DNA of 64,000 nucleotides. Source: Adiantum capillus-veneris (Eukaryota > Streptophyta > Polypodiopsida > Polypodiales > Pteridaceae). The notes under the pieces are model-generated. The model did not search any database. It was not told the origin of the DNA and worked only from the letters and a program-made list of their open reading frames with translations. Position numbers and translations under genes: made by a program. The stretch covers positions 14,458,978 to 14,522,977 of the forward strand of contig CM043961.1 of NCBI GenBank assembly GCA_014529385.2. The letters run 5' to 3'. Position 1 is the first letter of the stretch. Every line of letters starts with the position of its first letter. Shown in pieces: positions 42,795-53,525 of this stretch.

Positions 42795-42960
42795 ATCTGC
42801 ATATCAGGTGAACATGTCATTACTTTTAAATACCCATTCAATTAATTTGACATTGGATAGTATATCGAATGACAAACATAGATATTTTGTTCAATTAAAC
42901 ATACAGTTAAATCTGACACCAAAAGTAAAACAATGATGAAATCATGAGACTGTGTTTTCA

Positions 42961-43908
42961 TTAATCATCAACTGGTCGTAAGCCAGATGTCATTACAATG
43001 TTGTAACCCACTCTATGGGCACCATTTAAACATAAGGAGAGATCAACAGCATTATTGGGGTTTTGGCGCTTGCCGGTTTCAAGATGAGCAAGTACATTAC
43101 TCAAAAAATGTCTCTTGCTTTGTTCTTGGGGCTCTGGTAAGCACTTCAAAATGAGTTTACATGTATGAAACATGGAATAAATATCCATAGCTTTGGTCCA
43201 GGAGGGAGGATTACTAGATATACATTCGGGGGCTGCCCATGGATAATCTCTCTCATATTGTTTTCTAGTTTCTATCTGCATATCTCGTAGAGGAGGAAAA
43301 CCGGCTGTCGTATTTGTTTTGGTGCATGAACCCCAATCCACAATGCCGGCGTAAACACCTTTTTCGCCAAAATGCAGCATCATATTCCGAGAGTGTAGAT
43401 CATTGTGGAGGTAGTTATGCGTATGTATATACTTCAAAGTTTGGAGGAGAGCATTGATGATCTGCAAAATATTCTCCGGGAATAGGTCTACTGTTCCTTC
43501 AGTGAGTACGTAATCGCGAATGATAGGTTGGCTGCCATGTGCAGTGCATTCTTTGATCCATTGCTCCACATGGCCGCCATTCCAAAATCGTGAAATGAGC
43601 ATTGGTCGCTCCACGTGGCGCACCATGGCAAGAGGGTAGATAATACCTCGATGTGAAATATCCAAAATTGTTGCCTCGTCTTTGACCTGTTGCTCCATGG
43701 TGGGACCATGTAAGTGTACTTTGAACACTTGTGCAGCATCCACTTGATCTTTGAAAGCGGGATGTGTGACACCCACACGCTTCACATGTGCCCATCTTCC
43801 CTCTCCCAGCTGTGGATCTTGGATATTGAAGACGGCTGTGTCGGGTAAAAGGTGTAAAATAGGTGGTAGCTGAGAGAGGTCTAATGTAGCAACAGATGAC
43901 GTTGCATG
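42961..43908 (-). CDS. Protein kinase carried by the hAT element
   Basis: An uninterrupted frame of 315 codons on the opposite strand to the transposase. It has, in order, the glycine loop LGEGRWAHV (about residue 34), the ATP-site lysine in VFKVH (about 63), a helix-C glutamate in KDEATIL (about 78), the catalytic loop HNDLHSRN (about 168), DWG in place of DFG (about 191), AAPE (about 226) and DIYSMF (about 242). All core catalytic residues are present, so activity is plausible. The HNDLH loop is unlike the usual HRDLK of plant receptor kinases. The frame begins without an ATG after a TAG at 43909; it continues upstream in the same phase (next entry). Substrate unknown. Confidence 0.8.
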   Translation of the reverse strand, partial: HATSSVATLDLSQLPPILHLLPDTAVFNIQDPQLGEGRWAHVKRVGVTHPAFKDQVDAAQVFKVHLHGPTMEQQVKDEATILDISHRGIIYPLAMVRHVERPMLISRFWNGGHVEQWIKECTAHGSQPIIRDYVLTEGTVDLFPENILQIINALLQTLKYIHTHNYLHNDLHSRNMMLHFGEKGVYAGIVDWGSCTKTNTTAGFPPLRDMQIETRKQYERDYPWAAPECISSNPPSWTKAMDIYSMFHTCKLILKCLPEPQEQSKRHFLSNVLAHLETGKRQNPNNAVDLSLCLNGAHRVGYNIVMTSGLRPVDD

Positions 43909-44364
43909 CTATGTTCTAAGAATGATTTCTGGTTCAACAGTAGCTTCAGAAGAGCTGGCTTACACTCTTGCACGCTTTGCTGCTCTTTCTAACTTTTCCT
44001 TGCTCTTGAACTTCGTGTAAAGCTATTGCACAAGATGTATGCAGTCAGCTATGTTTGGCAAGGAAGTAATTGCAGGATTCTTCAGCTCTTGAAAGGTTTT
44101 CATGATCCGTCCAATGGTTTTTTTGACCATGTTTACTAAAGCACCTGATGTCAGGAGGGCTATGTCAAAAATAGCTGGTGCAAACTCTACCTAGAGCTGC
44201 TCAAACACAGACTTGGTTAGAGTCTCTGTAAGCTGATAAAAATGCTCTGGAGCGACAGGGTTTAAACAACGCCTAATCTCTGCCTCTCACGTGTAATGGA
44301 AGTGTCTCACAATCACTTAGGAGACGAACTTTTGTTGATGTTTCGCTAGCTTCGTGTCTGCCAT
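43909..44364 (-). pseudogene. N-terminal extension of the hAT-carried kinase, stop-ridden
   Basis: From an ATG at 44364 (MADTKLAKHQQKFVS) the same phase as the kinase runs for 152 codons with six stops (TAA, TGA, TAG, TAG, TAA, TAG) and no frameshift. Open parts look coding, for example VEFAPAIFDIALLTSGALVN and KSKEKLERAAKRARV. Every stop could come from CAA, CGA or CAG by one C-to-T change. It may be a decayed N-terminal domain, or non-coding sequence spliced out before the kinase exon. Confidence 0.45.
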
Positions 44365-44790
44365 ATCTGTATGACAAAATTATAAATTAAGAATCTTACG
44401 AAAAGATTGTACACCATAGTAACATAGTTATTATATAATGAGTGTTAACCCTATATATATTAAATGATGATTCAAATTTATTAAACAATATTAAATTATT
44501 GCAAATTAACGAGAAAATCTTATGATTACAAAAAACATTGTGCGAATCGACCATGAAAATTAAATTAAAGAGAGAGAGAGAGAGAAACATGCCTGGAGTG
44601 TGAGATGCTCTCAGCTCAAGAACTGGACCCTGCTATGTTTAGAAGTGTGAGATGATGAAAGAAATTACATCTAACGGGTTGGAAAATCGTACATGTGAAC
44701 AACTCAGCTAGTGTGAGATATTCTCAGCACAAATCGTGGATGCTGTTGTAAAATAGATTGATAGTTTATATCAATCTAATCCTTGATAAA

Positions 44791-45384
44791 GTGTGTGGAA
44801 CTCACAACACAACTATCAGCGGCGGATAAATTAACAATTGCAGATGTAAGTTACCTATCGTATGTGTTTACGTCCAAAACAACACCAAGTCATTTAATGA
44901 TGAAAAATGATGTTCTTTTGGAATATGAAACACACGAGTAACCAGTATGTCACATTAAGATGAAGAGGGTATGAAAATATGCATCTCTTCACTCTTAATA
45001 TAACGAGTGGTAACGCTTGTGTTTCTATGTAACACATATGACAGAAAAACTTAATCTAAAATTGTAAATTTTATAAGCTATTTCTAATGGAGTGTGTGGA
45101 ACGCACAACACAACCATCAGCAAACAGCTCAACAATCTCAAATGTAAATCAATTGTTGTATATATCTACGTTCAGAGTAACACCAAGTCATCTGCTGATG
45201 AACAATGATGTTACTACATAAATAGAAGCACAAAAATAACGAAAGTCGCATTAAGATGAAGAGGGCATAAAGTATGCATCTCTACACTCTTAAAATGACG
45301 AACGTTAATCTTTGTGCTTCTATGTAGAATAATCAATAATGATTTACTTTAAGATTGTAAATTTTATAGGCCACTCTGAAGTGA
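44791..45384. repeat. Two tandem copies of a 301-bp unit in the hAT element
   Basis: GTGTGTGGAA(C/A)(G/T)CACAACACAA starts at 44791 and 45092. Both copies include CAACACCAAGTCAT and GATGAAGAGGG(T/C)AT, and both end near ATTGTAAATTTTATA(A/G)GC. Confidence 0.8.
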
Positions 45385-45665
45385 GAGGTGTAGCATCATG
45401 CCTACTACACTCCACGAGTCGACCTCTAATCCTAACTCATCTCTATGGTGAGAGATATACTACTACTCCATACAAGTGAGAATCTAAATTTATCCTAAGC
45501 CTTCCCTAGAGTGAGTTATATAACTACACACCACGGGAAAGGAAACTATATTATACACACGTACCTCTGCAGTGAGCCATATGGCTACACACCACGAAGT
45601 GGTCTACGACCTCCAAGCCAACTTTGTGGTTAGAGACAAAACTACTACACCACACAAGTCTGGCA
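45385..45665. repeat. Degenerate 70-bp repeats near the right hAT end
   Basis: Four imperfect units with TCTATGGTGAGAG or GAGTGAG(T/C), then A(T/C)ATGGCTAC or ATATACTACTAC, then ACACCAC(G/A). The position suits a subterminal transposase-binding region. Confidence 0.5.
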
Positions 45666-45988
45666 CAACATTAAAAAAAAGTTAGTATTTACTGAAAATT
45701 TTAAAAATATACTTGAAAACCGTTGTAAACCGAAGACGCTGTCGCTATCTACCAAACTCTCAAAAGCTCCAAGCTCTCCAAACTCCAAAAAAGTCCACAA
45801 TGCTTTTCGATCGAATACAGCGACGATTGTATATATATACAGTTTTTCGATCGAGATATTTTTCGATCGAAATAGTTTTCGATCGAAAACGGTTTTATAC
45901 GGTTATTCGGTATTTATTCGGAAATACGACGTACATTGACCTTTTTTACGTATAATTTTTGTTATACGGGCGTATAAATGCAACGCAG

Positions 45989-47513
45989 GTGGAAACAAGA
46001 GGAAGGTCTAAGGAGAGGTTAAAAAACAAAAGGGTCTTAATCACTCAAAGCGGAACAATTCACACACAAAGTCAGTTCTTGAATGTTGGAACTACGTCAA
46101 GAAGGGCCATGTCAAGAAGGATTGATGGTCCAAGAAGAAGAAGGAGTTAGAGTCTCAAGACAACAAGACAACATTGGAGGCCAATGTGGCAGGTAAAGTA
46201 GAGCAAGACACTCTATTTCTCTCATTAGACAATGTGTCTAATTCTTCGATAGAAGATTCCGGGGCTTCATTCCATGTGACACCACACAAGCAGCATTTCC
46301 AAGATTACACCAAAGGTAATTTGGGGTATGTATACTTGGGAGATGATGACGCTCGTGAAATTGTTGATAAAGGTACAGTTTGTGTCAAAATTGCTAACGA
46401 AAATGAGTGGAAGCTTAAAGATATTAGGCATGTTCCTTCTCTTCGCAAGAATTTAATCTCTATAGGACAATTGGATGATGAAGTTCATAATATTTTCAAA
46501 TAGTGGAAGATCTCAAATGGATTTTTGGTGGTTGCCAAAGGAGAAAAGGTTGGTACACCTTTACTTGTGTACTGTCAGCACACAATCTTCAACTTGTGCA
46601 ATAGCTATAGAAGTTGACAGTGTGGTGTGTCACTATTGATTTGGTCATATGAGTGCCAAAGGAATGCAAATCCTTCAAACAAAGAAGCTTCTACCAGGTT
46701 TGAAAGAAGGTCACTTAGAGTTCTGTGAAGATTGTGTTTATAGTAAACAAAAGAGGGTAAAATTTCAAAAATCAGGAAATGAAAGAAAAAATAATAAGCT
46801 TGAATTGGTTCATTCTTATGTTTGGAGTCCTACAAGTACACCATCCCTTGGTGGCTCATTGTACTATATAATATTCATAGACGATGCAGCTAGAAAAACA
46901 TAGGTTTATGTCATGAAGAATAGATCCAATGTATTTTCCATATTTCAAAGGTGGAAAGCCTTTCTGGAGAATGAAGTAGGTACCAAGATTAAATGCCTCA
47001 AATTTGACAATGGAGGACAAAATGGAATTTTTGAAAGGATGAATGAAACAATCATGGAGCGAGCATGAAGCATGCGGCTACATGTAGGCTTACCGCTTGA
47101 GCTTTGGGCAGAAGCAGTAAGTACGTCTGTGTAGTTGATCAACCGATCACCCTCAACGACATTGGATGGGAGAGTTCAAGAGGAGGCATGGACAAGTAAA
47201 CAGGTGAATTATTCATTTTTCAAAGTGTTTAGGTGTGAGGATTTTATGCACATAGATATAAGCTTAAGATCAAAGCTAGATGAAAAGTCCAAAAAGTGTT
47301 TCTTCATTGGCTATGAAAAAGGTGACTTTGAGTATCACCTATGGAATCCTATAGATGGTACAATATTTAGAATTAGGGATGTAATTTTTAATGAACATAA
47401 TATGTACAAAGATTACTTGGAAAGAAAACAAAAAAAAGAAACAAGTGATGAGTATATGGATCTTGAGGACAATGAAGAATCAAGGAGTGCAAACAGTGAC
47501 AACATACAACATC
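45989..47513 (+). pseudogene. Copia Y gag end, protease and integrase, left copy, second half
   Basis: It resumes copia Y after the hAT. Protease: SIEDSGASFHVTPHKQHF (DSGA active site) and LRKNLISIGQLDD. Integrase: HMSAKG-type GAG-pre part, YIIFIDDA, LKFDNGG joined directly to QNGIFERMNETIME, so about 35 residues between DNGG and QNG are missing, as in the right copy. Internal stops include a TGA at MERA/SMRLHAG (usually arginine). The arm ends after NSDNIQH at 47513, before reverse transcriptase. Confidence 0.85.
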
Positions 47514-47541
47514 TTCTGAGCTATTTCAGAAACTTAGACCA

Positions 47542-48471
47542 ATGAAGACGATCCCAGAGACACACAGATTGAAAGTAGCATCGGGTGATGAGGTGACCAC
47601 GTTGTGGTCTATTATACCAATCACAGTGCAGGCACACCCGTACACTACAAAATTCCATGTACTGCCACCAAGTAGGTTAGCAACTCCGTGTATCTTAGCA
47701 GTGTCATGGATGAAAGCTAACAGGGTATTCATTGATTTGGATACGAATGAGGCACTGTTCAGAAATGAAAACTTTTCAGAACCCTTCTTATCATATAACC
47801 AATTCATGTCAAGGAGGAAACAAAAGTTAATACAACCGCAAAAATCTGCCCAACAACAAACAAAGTTTACAAGTCCAGCAACGTCTTATAAAAAATCAGC
47901 AACCATGCACGGAACCAGGCAAGTTTGGGTACGGCGTACAGAGCTGACGGAGGCACAATTACATCAAAAGCGGAAATACAAAGTTTGGATAAGGCACGAA
48001 AGCCTAATTCCTATAAAAAAAGAGTCAGAAGAACAGACAAAACACCAAAAACAAGCCCAACTTCAAAGAAACATAGTCAATCTGTCAAATACGCAACGGA
48101 CTATATTGGTATGGCGGCCAAAATTGCCAATTCAAAACGAGCCAACAACACAAGAAGGGCGTACAAAGATGACAATCGTGCAACTATCTACAATTGTCAA
48201 GGTCAAGCAACATCATGCAAACAGCACGAGGAAACAAACAGAATCCACAACAAAAACTGCAAGGATGTATCAGACACAAGTCATCAAGGTAGAAAGAAAG
48301 AATGTTCCACCAGATACGACAATATCGACTTCAAAGGAACCACATACGCCAATTCAAAACCAGTGGAAAACAATCAAACAATCAGTGGTAGAGTTACAAC
48401 TACTACTTGCAAAGAAAATCTGCCAGCCAATTCAAGATACCATAGGAAACCTAAACGACAAATGCCAATAA
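47542..48471 (+). CDS. Protease C-terminal half with W-motif tail, related to element B
   Basis: A 309-codon open frame. The first 100 residues look like the second half of a retroviral-type protease domain (ASGDEVTTLWSIIPITVQ, HVLPPSRLATPCILAVSWMK, ANRVFIDLDTNEALF); the DTGA half is missing because the fragment starts at the arm junction at 47514. The basic tail has VWVRR, VWIRH and VWRPK motifs comparable to the WVPK motifs of element B. As in B, it is the last ORF before a PPT (48635). It is a 5'-truncated remnant whose first codon is arbitrary. Confidence 0.6.
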   Translation: MKTIPETHRLKVASGDEVTTLWSIIPITVQAHPYTTKFHVLPPSRLATPCILAVSWMKANRVFIDLDTNEALFRNENFSEPFLSYNQFMSRRKQKLIQPQKSAQQQTKFTSPATSYKKSATMHGTRQVWVRRTELTEAQLHQKRKYKVWIRHESLIPIKKESEEQTKHQKQAQLQRNIVNLSNTQRTILVWRPKLPIQNEPTTQEGRTKMTIVQLSTIVKVKQHHANSTRKQTESTTKTARMYQTQVIKVERKNVPPDTTISTSKEPHTPIQNQWKTIKQSVVELQLLLAKKICQPIQDTIGNLNDKCQ

Positions 48472-48634
48472 GCGCATCGCTTATACCTTCCTCCTGCACC
48501 GCATAAATTCTTTCTACATGCATTGACTGCACATGCATATAGGGCTATATTACAAGTCCTGCATTATCACGAGTTCAAACCCATGCGCAACACATATCCT
48601 TGACGATACCCTGTCGTCCGGGAGGACTCCAATT

Positions 48635-48648
48635 AGGAGGGGGGGAGG
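48635..48648 (+). promoter_or_regulatory. Polypurine tract
   Basis: AGGAGGGGGGGAGG after the protease frame; nearly identical to 54725-54737. The next bases (CATTCC) do not start with TG. Confidence 0.6.
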
Positions 48649-51272
48649 CATTCCAATGCGGACTCATGTCATATATTAGAGGGCAATGTTTGTGAGCAAT
48701 TTTTCAACCATTTTTGCATTTTATTGTGTGATTTTGGGAAAAAGAAAATGCCCTCGTAATTAATCAGAATTGGGGACCAAATCATCATTCATGAGCCCCT
48801 AGGGATGTGTATAGACTATAAAGAGAGTCAAATCTGGCAAAAACCTGTCTAAAAACAGCAAAAAATAGGCCAAGGTTGACGATAATGAGCGAGATTGTAC
48901 ATAGACGAGAGAAAAGTGAGCTACAAAGTGTTTTGATTTTCATTGGTTAGAATTGCTATTTTCGGGTTATTTTGGGATTTATTTACTTTATTTTAACCAT
49001 TTTCTAGCAAAAATTATAGAAAAAAATCCGTAATCCAGATGGAAACACAAAAGAAGAGACGCCTGATCAGAGAAAGGTAAAGAAGACACAGAAAAAATAA
49101 GGACTGCAAAGGTGACAGGGCAAAATGACCACCGTCATGAAGGGACCTCCAACTCGAGAAATCTGCAAAAGTGGTAAAACTGAAGCAACCGAAATCCAAA
49201 TCAGGAAATTTGCGAGCCTAAACCGCATCTCGCAAAAAGTTATGGTCACAGGTAAAAGATGGGAAAATTTGGTGTCGAAGTCTCGATTACATATAGAGAG
49301 GCTAGGCTAGAAATCCCTCATTTGAGTCATTTTCCATAGTGAGAGAGAGAGAGCTCCCTACAGCAGTTGAGACTTCCAGGAGCTCATCCATCGCGCACGG
49401 TCACCAGATCGACATCAGATATGAGAGGTATGCTCGTCAACACTGACTCTAAGTGTTGTTTACTTCAGTTAGTCGCAAAACCTCGCCCGCATCACAATCA
49501 CAACCTGTGCACACATACGGTAGAATGGTTGTTAGGGAGACCTAGAGGCCACCAAATGGGACCAAAAGTGAAAGGCACAATGCTTATAGCTTAGGGATTG
49601 AGCCTATGACCTCGGAAAACGTGAAGGAAGCCGCTCAGAAAACCCTAATTTAGCAGGACCTGCAAAAGGGCGACAAAACCAAGGTGATCGGAAATGAGCC
49701 AAAATTCATAGACAGCAAGACAATAACCTCGACAAACCGACTGAAGGGTTAGACTATGAAAAAGTTCGTCAAAACGGAGCCTAAAGTCCTTATCTGACGA
49801 AAACTGCACAAAGCGTCACGATACTCTAACGGGCCGACCAAGTGACAAAATTACACCAAATTCAACAAGGAACATCCAAAGGAGGTCAACTACGAGATGG
49901 AATGTGTCCACTCAGGAAAAAAGTTCTTCCACTAGGGAAAATGCCGGAAACATGCCAGAAAGACGTCCAAATGGTCGTTCTTGGTGTTTCAAACACCAAA
50001 TTAACAACTGACTGCTTGGATGGAAGGTCAAAAGGAAGTAAAATACAGCCGGAATAATACAAAGACCAAAAGGAACCGCGACCATCACCTAAGTGGTCTA
50101 CTTTGACTTCAGGACCAGCTAAGTGCTGCAAACAGGGAGTACATTCTGCTAAATTGATTAAAACTTGATGTGTGTGTCTAGGAGGGCCTATTAAAACCAT
50201 GATTATCAACTAGCATCAAAAAACTGGTAAAAATGACAAAGTTCCCAGTCTATCGCGATAAACTTGAACTTACACTTAGACAAGGGAAACTTTGACTTTG
50301 GCTTCATGAGGGGTGCTAACAAGGAATGTTAACCACCAATATCAAGTCAAAGTGCAAGAAAAATATTTTTTGGCCAAAAACTCAGTCTATCACGATAGAC
50401 TTGCTACAACAATTATTGGGGGGAAAGACTTTTCAAATTTTTACAAGCTAGACTTGGGGAAGCAAATGAAGGCAGTACACCAAATTTGGTGCCAAGATGG
50501 ACTCATATGGCAAGTTGAGAAAGACATGCAGACAACTCAGAGTCAGAACAGGACATCTCAAGGGCAGACAGGTAGAATTTACATGTGAGGGGTCAAGAAA
50601 CCTTGCATCAACTGGGAGAAGGCAGACAGATGGTCACAAAGCCAAAAAATGACAAACTGGCACCAAGTCCCAGTCTATCGCGATAGACCAAGCAGAGGGA
50701 TATCGGACCATCTTATCAAAAATTTGAATTAGCAGTTGTCTTCAACATGATGCAAGATGAACACCCACTAAGTTTGAGCCCAAAACAACACAAAATGAAG
50801 GAGATAGACCAACATCTCCTTGAAGAGAATCTGGAAAAATGGGAGTTGATCCAAAAAGGGGTCACTTGACATTCATTTGAGGTAGAAATGGGGTCAGATC
50901 ATGTGAAAGGTATGGGAAACCAATTGGTGGAGTCACAACTGCAAAAAAGGACCCATATCAAAAAAATGCTAGTCTATCGCGATACACTGAGAAAAAGTAG
51001 CAAATGGACAGATTTTGAGCTTTCACTTATGGAGTGACCTTACATGCCATGAGAGCATACACCATACAAAATTTCAAGGCATTTGGACTTGTTCTCCTTC
51101 ACCAACAACATCAATTTGAAGCCGCCAAAGTCGCACAATGGAAGAGCTTGTCTATCTGCTAACATTTTATCTTAACTAATCTTGGGATTAAGAAGGCTCA
51201 TCTAGATGCATGATTAAGTGGTAATCAATTTAGGAGAGTAGTACTATGTTTGTGCATTAACTGATAATTGTG
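48649..51272 (+). other. LTR remnant and leader upstream of the large stop-interrupted frame
   Basis: No ORF I can support. 48649 to about 49400 may be LTR (GATTACATATAGAGAGG near 49286 as a TATA candidate, then (GA)n near 49340). I could not find a PBS. 50248-50987 holds the second palindrome set. Confidence 0.4.
50248..50987. repeat. Four copies of a 16-bp palindrome centred on ATCGCGAT
   Basis: GTCTATCGCGATAGAC occurs perfectly at 50673-50688 and with one or a few mismatches at 50248-50263, 50385-50400 and 50972-50987. Partial copies lie at 55101-55114 and 55319-55334. Spacing is irregular (137, 288 and 299 bp). Copies 1, 2 and 3 are preceded by a similar C(C)(C/T)CA; copies 1 and 3 also by ACTGG. 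Confidence 0.85.
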
Positions 51273-52751
51273 ATGAAAGGATCAATGGAGGCTTCTCCGG
51301 AAAAAAGAAAAGGCAAGAACCTGGCAACAGAAGGGGCAATACCCTATGCACTTCTACCCAATTCTTTAAATCCAGCAGCCACCTGGATACCTGCAGATGT
51401 GCAACAGGCAGCGGCCTTTCAGATATATCAAGGTTCATATGTGGATGACAAAAGAAACTTAGTGGATATAGTGATGATTCCCAAGGAGGCAGAGAATTAC
51501 TTGAAAAGATCACAGCAAAGGTCATGGCTCAAAAAAGTCGGCTTGTGGAACTTCGTATCACTACCACCAGTAGGGATAGATTTCAAGAGGGTACAACATC
51601 TAATAGAGACTATCCAAGAAGATGGAACTTGCAGAGTGGTAGGCATGGATAATGAAGTGATGGAGATCCAGATCACCAAAGAGATCATCAAAGAGACATT
51701 GAAATTGTCAGATCAAGGAGAAAACATGAGAGAAAGAAGTAAAAACCTCAAAGTTTACTTGCAAAAGTCCAAACTACCTTCTTTCGAACTCATAGCAAAC
51801 CCGGAAGTAAGAGAACTGACACAGATCTACAGTCAGTGTTTGTTGAGCTACAACAAAAGGCCGCCAAGATACACTCCACCGTACGGGAGCATCTCAACCA
51901 CACTGACATGGGCTATGGGAATGACCCGTGAGTTCTATATAGATCACACGACATATCTGTTTGAAGAAATGACAAAGCTAAGGCAGGACAGACCCAACTA
52001 CATTGCAGGAGGAGAAGTCCTAACCAAAGTAATATACCATGCCATAGGCGCAGCAGATCAGTTGCCACCTGCCCCTCATCAGAACGACTGGCTGGTATTA
52101 AGGAAAAATAGCAAAGACAGATCACAAAGGAAAGTACCGGCATCTATTAACACCATTGGAGGACACAAGCTGGAAAGAGTGACAAGAAGTACACAAGAAA
52201 AGATGGAAGAAGAAAAAAGAACTGAAGAGGAAGATGCCCGACTAAAGAAGCGAAAAGCGGAAATGGAAAACAACACCAGGTTGCAGAAGATAGCAAAAAT
52301 GGAAAGGATGCTAGAAGGGTTTGCTCTAGAAAGATCTCTACGAGGCGATGTAGGGGCCACTTGGAAACCTTCTAGTAGCACTTTCACACTGAGAACGAAG
52401 AATAGAAACAACCCAGCTTTTGAGCTGGACTGGTTCGAGAGGTACATCCAAGAAAGAAATGTTAGGGATGAACCAGAATTGCTACTAGAAGAGGAGGATC
52501 TCCAAACTTTGAGAGATCAGCTGAGGCCAACTTCGTGTGATCAAGAAACACCGCCGCCATCTCCAAGGCCAGATACAAGTGAAAGGCAATCTAGCCGATC
52601 TGCTGAATCTACTTCGCATTCAAAAAACTCACATCGTGATGACAAAGTTCACACACCGCCTAGTGAACAGGAAGAAGAGGAGGAAGAAGAAGAAGGAACA
52701 GATAGACACCCAAACATTGGAGCCATATCACAAAGTGATAAAGGCAAGTAA
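51273..52751 (+). CDS. Large LTR-element ORF, N-terminal section
   Basis: A 492-codon frame from the ATG at 51273 (MKGSMEASPEKRKGKNLATE). Residues 30-290 look globular: ATWIPADVQQAAAFQIYQGS, WNFVSLPPVGIDFKRVQHLI, EDGTCRVVGMDNEVMEIQI, EIIKETLKLSD, YGSISTTLTWAMGMTREFY. The layout recalls plant transposon-associated domains where a short 'V.G..V....I...L.L' core recurs, but I cannot assign it firmly. Then a charged E/K/R helix (about 310-350), a linker, and an E-rich stretch with PPPSPRP. It ends at a TAA (52749) and the same phase reopens at once. It follows the palindrome leader, in the place of gag, without gag motifs. Confidence 0.6.
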   Translation: MKGSMEASPEKRKGKNLATEGAIPYALLPNSLNPAATWIPADVQQAAAFQIYQGSYVDDKRNLVDIVMIPKEAENYLKRSQQRSWLKKVGLWNFVSLPPVGIDFKRVQHLIETIQEDGTCRVVGMDNEVMEIQITKEIIKETLKLSDQGENMRERSKNLKVYLQKSKLPSFELIANPEVRELTQIYSQCLLSYNKRPPRYTPPYGSISTTLTWAMGMTREFYIDHTTYLFEEMTKLRQDRPNYIAGGEVLTKVIYHAIGAADQLPPAPHQNDWLVLRKNSKDRSQRKVPASINTIGGHKLERVTRSTQEKMEEEKRTEEEDARLKKRKAEMENNTRLQKIAKMERMLEGFALERSLRGDVGATWKPSSSTFTLRTKNRNNPAFELDWFERYIQERNVRDEPELLLEEEDLQTLRDQLRPTSCDQETPPPSPRPDTSERQSSRSAESTSHSKNSHRDDKVHTPPSEQEEEEEEEEGTDRHPNIGAISQSDKGK

Positions 52752-53525
52752 AAGGAGGTGGATCAGACTAAAGATAAAGCTTCTTCCTCTCAAGAAATTC
52801 AGCTGGAAGCTACTATAGATGAAGATTTGCAGTCAATGGCGACAATACTAAACCGAACAAGACTGCACAGTCAATGGTTAGCTGATCAGAACCGGTCCAA
52901 CAAAATGAAGCTACAAAAAACTGATGAGGAAGTTCTGAGACTGCAAGAGAAAAGGGAGGACACTCTAAAGCTTATCAGCATCAGAGATGCTAAAATATTG
53001 GGGCTCAAAGGCACAGTAAATCTTCTCAAAGACAATTTACAGGAGTCTGAAGACTTCAATGCCATATGTGAAGATACAAAAAACGTATTCCTTGAAGATG
53101 TCAGTGGTAGAGACGAACACATCCAAAAGTTGGAAAAGGAAAAGCAAGATGCGCTGGAGACCATCAAAAGTTTGCAAGTCGTCATCGATGACTTACAAAT
53201 TGAAGTCAAAGATTTGAGAGCAGTAACAGATATCCAAGCAAGAGAAATCGAACGCGCTAAGAAGCAAAAAACGTCGCTACCAACAACACCAGTAGTCCAC
53301 CCAAAAGAAGAAGTGGTTGCACTAAAGAGGGAGCTGGAGTTGGAAAGAAAACAACGTTTAATGATTGCTGAAAGTGGGCTTAGAGCAGAAGATAAACTAC
53401 AAAGACAAATTTCAGACTTGCAAAGTGAGCAACAACAAGGACCAGCTCCTGACAGTGAAATGGAAAGCATTGTTTCCAAATCACTCAGAGAAGAAAATGA
53501 AAACTTGCACATCAGATTTAAATAG
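52752..53525 (+). CDS. Large LTR-element ORF, coiled-coil section
   Basis: It continues in the same phase as 51273-52751 (no frameshift) up to a TAG at 53523. The sequence is almost wholly heptad-rich coiled coil (NKMKLQKTDEEVLRLQEKRE, LKGTVNLLKDNLQESED, LEKEKQDALETIKSLQVVID, ALKRELELERKQRLM), with one break at TTPVVHP. It has no ATG at its start, so it is a middle part of the larger protein. Copy A (10640-11060) has a matching coiled-coil stretch. Confidence 0.55.
   Translation, partial: KEVDQTKDKASSSQEIQLEATIDEDLQSMATILNRTRLHSQWLADQNRSNKMKLQKTDEEVLRLQEKREDTLKLISIRDAKILGLKGTVNLLKDNLQESEDFNAICEDTKNVFLEDVSGRDEHIQKLEKEKQDALETIKSLQVVIDDLQIEVKDLRAVTDIQAREIERAKKQKTSLPTTPVVHPKEEVVALKRELELERKQRLMIAESGLRAEDKLQRQISDLQSEQQQGPAPDSEMESIVSKSLREENENLHIRFK

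Noticed and set aside
47542-48471. Start codon at 47542 as a true gene start
   Set aside because: The frame begins inside a protease domain at an element junction, so the first ATG is arbitrary.
52886-53512. Serine/cysteine-rich minus ORF of 208 codons
   Set aside because: Shadow of the coiled-coil frame on the plus strand.
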